This document shows, in pieces, positions 7,598 to 15,303 of a stretch of DNA of 31,426 nucleotides. The notes under the pieces were generated by a model. That model was not told the origin of the DNA. It searched no databases and was given only the letters and a program-made list of their open reading frames with translations. This stretch comes from DATKMS01 sp041497995 (lineage in GTDB: Bacteria; Desulfobacterota; Binatia; HRBIN30). The stretch is taken from NCBI GenBank assembly GCA_041497995.1, contig JBGQHM010000032.1:1-31426 (forward strand), given 5' to 3'. The number at the start of each line of letters is the position of its first letter. Within the stretch, counting starts at the first letter, position 1. Both the position numbers and the translations under genes were made by a program.

Positions 7598-8665
7598 ATG
7601 AACCGGCGTGCCCGACTGAGTGGGCTGGCGCTGCTCATCATCACCGTGGTGAGAGCAGCGTCCGCACGTGAGTGGACGGACGAGATGTTCGACACCAAGG
7701 TCAGCGCCGGCCGACCGTTCGTCGCGCTTGCCAGCCGTGACGTCACGCAGGCCCACAGCGTGGTCGGCTCCACTAGGTTCTACCAAGCGCAGCCCAAGGA
7801 CACGTTCCTCGATGTCGCCCGCTACTACGACCTCGGCTACAACGAGCTCGCGGAAGCCAACCCCGGGGTGGACCCGTGGATACCACCGCCCGGACAAGTG
7901 ATCTTGCTGCCGACCGAGTTCGTGCTTCCCGACGCCGACTATCGGGGGATCGTCGTGAATCTTCCCGAGATGCGGCTGTACTACTTCAAGCCCGGAGCCG
8001 AGGGCACGACCATCGTCACCACATATCCCGTCGGTCTGGGGCGCGACGATTGGCAAACGCCGGTCGGCAAGTTCGTGGTGCGCGAGAAAACGGTCAACCC
8101 CAAGTGGGTGCTACCCGAGTCCATCAAGGCCGAGCACATCCGCGACGGCAAACCGGCTCCCGACTTCATTGAAGGTGGGGCCTCGGACAATCCGCTCGGG
8201 AAATATCGCTTGCGCCTCAGCCTCCCGTTGTACGGCATCCACGGCACCGACATTCCCTGGGGCGTCGGGATGCAAGTGAGTCATGGATGTGTCCGCCTGT
8301 ACCCCGAAGACATCGCGCGCCTCTTCCCGATGGTGCCGGTTGGGACGCCGGGCGAGTTCGTCTATCAGCCGGTGAAGGTGGGCGCACGCGACGGGCATGT
8401 CTACGTTGAGGTCCACAAGGACATCTATGACCAACTGCCTGGCCCGTTCCGCGAGGCCGCACGCTTGATCGACAAGTCCGGCTGGCGCAACCGTGTGGAC
8501 ATGGGCCGTGTGCGCCGCGCGGTGGTCGAACAGGCGGGCGTGCCGATGGATGTGACGGTGTTGGAAGGCGAGGACGTCAAAGACGAGGTGCTGCGGCCAG
8601 AAAAAGAAAGTGTGCCGCGCCAAGCCAACGTTCAAGCCCCGGCGGCGCCGCTGCGCGCGCAGTAG
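7598..8665 (+). CDS. L,D-transpeptidase (YkuD family) with LysM-like domain
   Basis: I start at ATG 7598, giving 355 residues and a clean signal peptide (MNRRARLSGLALLIITVVRAASA); an upstream in-frame TTG is less likely. A LysM-like segment (about 61-106) contains QPKDTFLDVARYYDLGYNEL and NPGVDPWIPPPG. The YkuD catalytic domain spans about 115-255. Its active site is intact: H215 in HGTDIPWGVG, then SHGCVRLY with H229 and nucleophile C231. Such periplasmic enzymes form 3-3 crosslinks in peptidoglycan or attach proteins to it. About 100 residues follow the domain, ending in a Pro/Ala-rich tail. It converges with the coiled-coil protein gene, leaving 3 nt between the stops. The nearby mre/mrd operon gives it an envelope setting. 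Confidence 0.93.
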   Translation: MNRRARLSGLALLIITVVRAASAREWTDEMFDTKVSAGRPFVALASRDVTQAHSVVGSTRFYQAQPKDTFLDVARYYDLGYNELAEANPGVDPWIPPPGQVILLPTEFVLPDADYRGIVVNLPEMRLYYFKPGAEGTTIVTTYPVGLGRDDWQTPVGKFVVREKTVNPKWVLPESIKAEHIRDGKPAPDFIEGGASDNPLGKYRLRLSLPLYGIHGTDIPWGVGMQVSHGCVRLYPEDIARLFPMVPVGTPGEFVYQPVKVGARDGHVYVEVHKDIYDQLPGPFREAARLIDKSGWRNRVDMGRVRRAVVEQAGVPMDVTVLEGEDVKDEVLRPEKESVPRQANVQAPAAPLRAQ

Positions 8666-8668
8666 CGC

Positions 8669-9520
8669 TCACCCACCCCACGAGTTTCCCACACAGATGC
8701 ACACCGACGCGGCGGTGACGTCGTCGTGCCGCACCACCTCGCACTCCAGCTGGCCGCGGAACACGTGGCCACGGGTGTCACTGACCATGAGGACGCGCCG
8801 GGTTACCGGGATGGTCTGCGGCCGCGGGTAGCTGTAATACCCCCACACGGTGCACGGCACAACGCTAGCCAGGCGCTGCCGAATCGCGGCGCTCTCGTCG
8901 GCCAGCGCGCGATTCTCCTCCGCCAACTGGGCAAGGCGGTGTTCCAACTCCGCTGCATGCGCGGCATCTTCCTCCTGCGTTTGCGCCAGTGTTTCCACCT
9001 GCTTGGACAACCGATCGGTCTCGCTGCGTAGCGCGGCGTTCTCGTCACGCAAAGCCTTGCTGTGTTCCTGAGCTCTGTCGCGCGCCGCGCGGGCCATTTC
9101 GACAGCGCGCAGCTTGTCGTGACTCTGCGGCGGCGGGGTATCCTTGCGCGTCTCCGGCGCCGCCTTTGTCGGCTCTGTCGTGTGCACTTGGAACCAGCGT
9201 GTCGCACGAATCCAACTGGCGAAGCTGAGCGCTTCGAGATCGAGCCGGTAACCGCCTTCACGTGGAAACTGGTTGGCGTCGAGCACGAGGGGCGATTCGT
9301 GCACGCCAAGGTCACGCTGCTCGTCGCCCATCGCGGTCAGCAGCACGCGCATGCGCCGCGGCCCGTCCCAATACACCTGTACCGGCGGCTCCACCGCGGC
9401 GCGACTGGCTGGCGCGAGGATGACGGGTCGGACGGAGCGCAGCAGGCTGGTGCGAAACAGCAGATCGCCGCCGAGGATGGCGGCGGCGCAGAGCATCGCG
9501 GTTCCAATGGCGCGAATCAT
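8669..9520 (-). CDS. Membrane-anchored or exported coiled-coil protein, unknown
   Basis: The 283-residue product starts with MIRAIGTAMLCAAAILGGDLLF, a signal peptide or membrane anchor. A compact region (about 45-115) follows with VQVYWDGPRRMRVLLTAMG and WIRATRWFQVHT. A Pro/Thr-rich linker leads to a coiled coil at about 135-220, with heptad-like runs of Glu, Arg, Leu and Ala. The C-terminal ~60 residues contain four Cys and aromatic residues (TVWGYYSYPRP), suggesting a small extracytoplasmic domain. I do not recognise the family. Its start at 9520 is divergent from mreB, with 230 nt between them that must hold both promoters. The position beside a peptidoglycan crosslinking enzyme and the elongasome suggests an envelope role, by context only. 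Confidence 0.75.
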   Translation of the reverse strand: MIRAIGTAMLCAAAILGGDLLFRTSLLRSVRPVILAPASRAAVEPPVQVYWDGPRRMRVLLTAMGDEQRDLGVHESPLVLDANQFPREGGYRLDLEALSFASWIRATRWFQVHTTEPTKAAPETRKDTPPPQSHDKLRAVEMARAARDRAQEHSKALRDENAALRSETDRLSKQVETLAQTQEEDAAHAAELEHRLAQLAEENRALADESAAIRQRLASVVPCTVWGYYSYPRPQTIPVTRRVLMVSDTRGHVFRGQLECEVVRHDDVTAASVCICVGNSWGG

Positions 9521-9750
9521 CGTCTTGACTGCTGCGCCGGCATCGTGGCGGGATCGTCCCGCAGCCTTCCGACCTGCATATCGACAGCGGCGATTATAAG
9601 CGAAAGCCGCCGCGAATTGATATCACAGTGCGGCAGATTAGGAGGACTCTTTCCTGTCCGCGCCTGACGCTCTCAACATTGCACGCGCGGTGTGCGCCAG
9701 CCGCGAACCTTACCTTGCCCTGCTGCGGGAATTCTTGTACACCGACGGCG

Positions 9751-10785
<1,035 letters not shown>

Positions 10786-10822
10786 CCCCTGGGTCCCCTC
10801 GGACTCTGTGTAGTCGCTCCGC

Positions 10823-11662
10823 ATGCTGGAGTTTGTCCGGAGAAATCGCGTTGTCCTCACCTCCGGCTCGCTGTTGTTGATCTCGCTGCTGCTGCTGTCC
10901 GCTGGATCGCGCGAGCGACGGCGCAGTGATCCGGTCGCCGCCATCGTGCTCGACGGCATGCGGCCGTTGCAGGCCACGATGGCGGCAGGCATCGACGCAC
11001 TCGCTGGGGTGTGGCGCGGTTACATCGCGCTGGTCGGGGTGAAGCAGGAGAACGAGCGACTCCGTTTTCGAATCCTCGAGCTGGAGCAGCAAGCGGTCCG
11101 CGTTGCCGAGGTTGAGGAAACGGACAAACGCCTGGCGGAGCTGCTCAGCTTCCGCTCCGCCCTCGAAGGCGACACGGTCGCCGCGCAGGTCATTGGCCGC
11201 GATCCGCTCCCCTGGTTCGGCACGGTGACCATCAACAAAGGGGAAGCGGACGGCGTGCGCAAGAACATGGCGGTGCTCTCGCCGTTCGGTGTTGCTGGCC
11301 AGACCATGACGACCGGCGCACATTCTGCGCGTGTGCTGCTGCTCACCGACCACAACAGCGGCATCGACGCAGTGGTGCAGCGCAGCCGGGCGCGCGGTAT
11401 AGTCGAAGGCGCTCTCGATGGCGGCTGCGTAATGAAGTATGTGAAGCGCGAGGAGGACGTGGAAGTGGGCGATCGGATCGTGACCTCGGGCCTCGACGGA
11501 ATCTTTCCGCGCGGCGTGATCATCGGCGAGGTCACCCACGTCACCCGTGGCAACCGCGGCCTGCTACAGGTAGCCGACGTCAAGCCGACCACGCCGTTGG
11601 ATCGCATCGAGGAGGTGCTGGTCGTGCGCGGTCCGGCGCAAATGAAGGAGGGCACGCCGTGA
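10823..11662 (+). CDS. mreC: Rod shape-determining protein MreC
   Basis: The 279-residue protein has one N-terminal membrane helix (residues 10-27), a coiled coil (about 65-105) and the periplasmic beta-barrel core. Core features are VIGRDPLPWFGTVTINKG, the VGRVVEV-like region with the HNSG segment near 175, and VEVGDRIVTSGLDGIFPRGVIIGEV. MreC connects MreB and MreD with the transpeptidase PBP2 and is thought to activate it. The coding region follows mreB by 37 nt and its stop overlaps the GTG start of mreD (GTGA), implying translational coupling. Confidence 0.97.
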   Translation: MLEFVRRNRVVLTSGSLLLISLLLLSAGSRERRRSDPVAAIVLDGMRPLQATMAAGIDALAGVWRGYIALVGVKQENERLRFRILELEQQAVRVAEVEETDKRLAELLSFRSALEGDTVAAQVIGRDPLPWFGTVTINKGEADGVRKNMAVLSPFGVAGQTMTTGAHSARVLLLTDHNSGIDAVVQRSRARGIVEGALDGGCVMKYVKREEDVEVGDRIVTSGLDGIFPRGVIIGEVTHVTRGNRGLLQVADVKPTTPLDRIEEVLVVRGPAQMKEGTP

Positions 11663-12159
11663 GGGGACGGCCGGCACTCCTGTTCGGCGTCGCCGCCGTC
11701 GCCGCGCTCCTCCTGCAGACCACGGTGCTGCCGCTGGCGGCGGTCGGCCGTGCGACGCCGGATCTCTTGCTCATTATGTGTGTCTACCTCGGCCTGCATC
11801 AGCACACCGTCGGCGGCGCCATCGGCGCCTTCTCTCTCGGCTACCTGCAAGACGCCTTCTCGGGCAGTGTCGCCGGTCTCAACGCCTTCGGCATGTGCCT
11901 GGTGTTCACGGTGGTGTACCTCACGTCGCGCCGCCTGTGGGTGGACAACACCATCTCCAAAATCGCCGTCGTGTTTCTGGCGTCCCTACTCAAGACCATC
12001 GCCATCCTCGTTCTGGTCGCTGTGTTCATGTCGATCGAGGGACTATGGCGCACCATGTTGAGCTACTTGCTCATTGAGGCGGTGCTCGCCGCCATCTTGA
12101 GCCCTGCCGTTTTCGCTGTGCTGGCCCGCACGCGGCTGCAGGAAGTGGAGGAAGAGTAG
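11659..12159 (+). CDS. mreD: Rod shape-determining protein MreD
   Basis: The 166-residue, strongly hydrophobic protein has about five membrane helices. The segment ATPDLLLIMCVYLGLHQHTVGGAIGAF matches the MreD pattern in which a PDLLLI helix is followed by a Gly-rich helix carrying GYLQDAFSG. MreD is the small inner-membrane partner of MreC in the elongasome. The start is a GTG overlapping the mreC stop. The stop is one base before the ATG of mrdA, whose GGAGGA site lies inside the end of this gene. Confidence 0.95.
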   Translation: MRGRPALLFGVAAVAALLLQTTVLPLAAVGRATPDLLLIMCVYLGLHQHTVGGAIGAFSLGYLQDAFSGSVAGLNAFGMCLVFTVVYLTSRRLWVDNTISKIAVVFLASLLKTIAILVLVAVFMSIEGLWRTMLSYLLIEAVLAAILSPAVFAVLARTRLQEVEEE

Positions 12160-12160
12160 C

Positions 12161-14032
12161 ATGGTGCCGCTCAACCAGCGCGAGGTCGTTCCGGTGGTGT
12201 TACGCCGCCGCGTCACGATTGCGCTGGGGCTTGCTCTCGTCTGCTTCCTGGCCCTGTTGGCGCGGTTGTGGGATCTGCAGATCCTGCATGGCGACGAGAT
12301 GCGCACCCTGTCGGAGAGCAACCGCATCCGCTTGCATCGCACGCAGGCGACGCGCGGGACGGTGGTGGATCGTGGCGGGCGTGTGCTGATCGATAGCCGG
12401 CCGTCGTTCGACGCCGTGATGGTACCCGAGGACTCGCCGGACGAAGAGCTCACGGTCGAGAACTTGTCGCAGTTCCTCAAGCAAGGCGCCGCCGAAATGC
12501 ACGCCCTGCTGAACCAGGTGGACTCGCGGCCACCGTTCGAGGAGATCACCGTCAAGCGCGATCTGAGCTGGGACGAGGTCGTGGCGTTGGAGACGCACCA
12601 GCTCGATCTCCCCGGCGTCAGCCTGCGGATCACACCGCGCCGCAGCTATCCGCTCGGGCACCAGATGTCGCATCTGTTGGGGTACGTCGGTGACGCGAGC
12701 CCGCAGGAGCTGGCGGGAGATCCACGCTACCGTATGGGTGATCTCGTCGGCAAAACCGGCCTGGAGAAGCGCTTTGAGAAGTATCTGCGCGGCGTGAACG
12801 GCGGGCAGCAAGTCGAGGTCGATGCCGTTGGTCGCAAGCTGCGCGTGCTGCGCGAAGTCGAGGAAGTGCCGGGCGATATCGTCAAGCTCACGATCGATCT
12901 CGATCTGCAAACGACGGCGTCGCACGCGCTCGGGGAACGCGACGGCGCGGTAGTCGCCCTCGACCCGAACACCGGCGAGATCCTCGCCATGGTCAACAAC
13001 CCGGGCTTCGATCCCAACATCTTCGCGCGCGGCGTGCATTCCGACGAGTGGCGCGGGTTGCTGGCGGACAAACACCATCCGCTCAACAACCGGAGCATCC
13101 AAGGCCAGTACCCTCCGGGATCGACGTTCAAGATCATCGTGGCCACGGCCGCACTGGAGGAAGGTGTGATCAACCCCTTCACCCGCATCCATTGCCCGGG
13201 CGGATTGCAGTTCGGCAACCACTACTTCCGCTGCTGGAAAAAAGGTGGGCACGGATCGATGAACTTACACGAAGCGATCGTGCAGTCGTGCGACGTGTTC
13301 TTCTACCAGGTGGCACAGCGCCTCGGCATCGATGCGATCGCGCAGTACGCGCGGAACTTCGGGCTCGGCATGCCGACGGGCATCGATCTGGAGCATGAAA
13401 AGGGCGGTACCATCCCGGACACGGCCTGGAAACGAAAGCGCTTCAAGCAGCCGTGGTTCGCCGGCGAGACGCTCTCGGCGGCCATCGGGCAGGGCTACGT
13501 GACGGCGACGCCCTTGCAGATGGCGAACATGATCGCCACGGCCGCCGTCGGCAAGCGCTTCCGCCCGCACTTCGTGCGCCAGGTGGAGACGCCGGAGGGC
13601 GAGATCGTACACGCCGAAAAACCGGAGGAGACCGGTGCGCTGAAGGTGCGTGCGACCACGTTGATGCAGGTGCGTGAGGGGTTGCGCGATGTCGTCAACA
13701 CGGAGCGCGGCACCGGCAAGAAGGCGCGACTCAGCGGCGTCGAGGTTGCGGGCAAGACGGGCACGTCGCAGGTGGTGAAGCTGGGCCAGACGCGCCTCAA
13801 GGCGAGCCAGGTCCCATGGCAGCAACGTGATCACGCGTGGTTCGTTGCCTATGCGCCGGTGGACGCGCCCGAGATCGCGGTGGTGGCGTTGGTCGAACAC
13901 GCCGATGGCGGCGGCGGTGCCATCGCGGCGCCGATCGCCCGCGAAGTCATGGCGCGCTACTTCGAACTGAAACGGCAACGTGAGAATAACGACTATGCTG
14001 AGAATCGATCGCCGACTGGCCGCACATTTTGA
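12161..14032 (+). CDS. mrdA: Penicillin-binding protein 2, elongasome transpeptidase
   Basis: The 623-residue class B PBP has a membrane anchor (about 18-40), the dimerisation region starting RLHRTQATRGTVVDRGG, and a C-terminal transpeptidase domain. The active site is complete: S321 in PPGSTFKI, SCD at 376-378, and KTGT at 532-535. The SCD in place of SxN is usual for PBP2-like enzymes. It crosslinks lateral-wall peptidoglycan together with RodA. The gene follows mreD by one base and overlaps rodA at its 3' end by about 38 nt. The last 12 or so residues, encoded in the overlap, look unlike the rest and may be a late extension. Confidence 0.97.
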   Translation: MVPLNQREVVPVVLRRRVTIALGLALVCFLALLARLWDLQILHGDEMRTLSESNRIRLHRTQATRGTVVDRGGRVLIDSRPSFDAVMVPEDSPDEELTVENLSQFLKQGAAEMHALLNQVDSRPPFEEITVKRDLSWDEVVALETHQLDLPGVSLRITPRRSYPLGHQMSHLLGYVGDASPQELAGDPRYRMGDLVGKTGLEKRFEKYLRGVNGGQQVEVDAVGRKLRVLREVEEVPGDIVKLTIDLDLQTTASHALGERDGAVVALDPNTGEILAMVNNPGFDPNIFARGVHSDEWRGLLADKHHPLNNRSIQGQYPPGSTFKIIVATAALEEGVINPFTRIHCPGGLQFGNHYFRCWKKGGHGSMNLHEAIVQSCDVFFYQVAQRLGIDAIAQYARNFGLGMPTGIDLEHEKGGTIPDTAWKRKRFKQPWFAGETLSAAIGQGYVTATPLQMANMIATAAVGKRFRPHFVRQVETPEGEIVHAEKPEETGALKVRATTLMQVREGLRDVVNTERGTGKKARLSGVEVAGKTGTSQVVKLGQTRLKASQVPWQQRDHAWFVAYAPVDAPEIAVVALVEHADGGGGAIAAPIAREVMARYFELKRQRENNDYAENRSPTGRTF

Positions 14033-15098
14033 CTGGCCGCTCTTCGTCTGCGTGCTGCTGGTCATCGCCGGCGGCTTGCTCACCGTTCTGAGCGCCACGC
14101 ACACGCACGATCGGCTGCTCAGCGGCTTGCTGATCCGGCAGATGATGTGGGCCGGCGTTGGCCTCATCGGCATGCTGGCCGCGCTGAGCTTCGATTACCA
14201 CTGGCTCGAACGCTACGGCTACTTCATCTACGCAGCGGCCGTGATGTTGCTGGTCGTCACGGGCGTAGTGGGCTCGTCGGGTGGCGGAGCGCGGCGCTGG
14301 ATCTCGATCGGGCCGGCCTCGTTGCAGACTTCCGAGTTCGCCAAGCTGGCGTTGGTCATCGGCCTCGCCCGCTATCTGCACCGCCAGGTCGGTGAGCGCA
14401 CGCTGTCGGTGCGGTCCCTCGTGATACCCATTCTCTTGGTCGTCCCGCCCGCGGCGTTGATTCTGAAGCAGCCGGATCTCGGCACCGTCGTGGTGCTCGC
14501 GCTCACCGCCGGCACCGTGCTGTTGGTGGCCGGCCTCCGCCTGCGCCTAGTGATTATCGTTGCGGCGATTGTGTTGCCGGTGGTTCCGCACCTCTGGCAT
14601 CACTTGAAGCCGTATCAGCAGCGGCGCATCGTCACCTTCGTCGATCCGCAAGCCGACCCGCTGGGAGCGGGGTATCACATCATTCAATCGAAGATCGCCA
14701 TCGGGTCCGGTGAGCTGCAGGGCAAGGGCTTTCTAAACGGCACGCAGAACCGGTTGAACTTCCTACCCGAGCAGCACACCGACTTCATCTTCGCGGTGTT
14801 CGCCGAGGAGTGGGGGTTCGTCGGCGGGTGCGTGCTCATGTGCCTCTACGCAGCGCTCCTGCTGCGCTGCTTTATGGTGGCAACCCGTGCACGCGATGCC
14901 TTTGGATTGTTGCTCGCCTTTGGCCTGACGGCGGCGATCTTCGGTCAGGTTCTGGTCAACATGGGCATGGCGACGGGCTCGCTGCCGGTCGTCGGTATCA
15001 CCCTCCCGTTCTTCAGCTACGGCGGCTCATCGTTGCTCGCCTGCATGATTGCCATCGGCCTGTTGATGAACATCAGCATGCGGCGCTTCACGTTCTAG
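13995..15098 (+). CDS. rodA: RodA, SEDS-family peptidoglycan glycosyltransferase
   Basis: The polytopic inner-membrane protein has about 367 residues and ten helices. Family signatures are GGARRWISIGPASLQTSEFA, KQPDLGTVVVL, LNFLPEQHTDFIFAVFAEEW and LPFFSYGGSSLLA near the C-terminus. RodA polymerises lipid II and works with PBP2. I start at ATG 13995; an in-frame GTG at 13980 would add five residues. Either start lies inside mrdA, so the two are probably translationally coupled. It is the last gene of the mre/mrd operon. A palindromic repeat follows about 20 nt after its stop. Confidence 0.96.
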   Translation: MLRIDRRLAAHFDWPLFVCVLLVIAGGLLTVLSATHTHDRLLSGLLIRQMMWAGVGLIGMLAALSFDYHWLERYGYFIYAAAVMLLVVTGVVGSSGGGARRWISIGPASLQTSEFAKLALVIGLARYLHRQVGERTLSVRSLVIPILLVVPPAALILKQPDLGTVVVLALTAGTVLLVAGLRLRLVIIVAAIVLPVVPHLWHHLKPYQQRRIVTFVDPQADPLGAGYHIIQSKIAIGSGELQGKGFLNGTQNRLNFLPEQHTDFIFAVFAEEWGFVGGCVLMCLYAALLLRCFMVATRARDAFGLLLAFGLTAAIFGQVLVNMGMATGSLPVVGITLPFFSYGGSSLLACMIAIGLLMNISMRRFTF

Positions 15099-15117
15099 AG
15101 CGCAAGAGAGAGCAAAC

Positions 15118-15268
15118 GAAACCGCCGATGGACGCCGATATACGCCGATCAGAGCCTTCTGGAAATAAGTCGGAGCGATCTGTGAGCCTCATTGAAGGGC
15201 ATTTGGATGAAGCGATAAGTTTCGTCGAATTCCATATCAGCGTTCATCGGCGTCCATCGGCGGCTTCC
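15118..15268. repeat. Inverted repeat with CCGCCGATGGACGCCGAT arms
   Basis: The left arm (about 15118-15149) and right arm (about 15236-15268) are near-perfect reverse complements sharing an 18-nt core of CCGCCGATGGACGCCGAT. They are separated by roughly 86 nt. The element lies between rodA and the methyltransferase gene and ends 36 nt before the methyltransferase ATG. I associate this motif with dispersed intergenic repeats of diverse environmental genomes. It could act as an attenuating hairpin after rodA or mark an insertion boundary of the defence block. Confidence 0.75.
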
Positions 15269-15303
15269 TCTCTTTCTTCGGATTGAGGATAGGAGGCGGA
15301 AGG

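Noticed and set aside
12200..13252. 350-codon minus-strand open frame
   Set aside because: Antisense to mrdA, which carries all three penicillin-binding motifs in the other strand.
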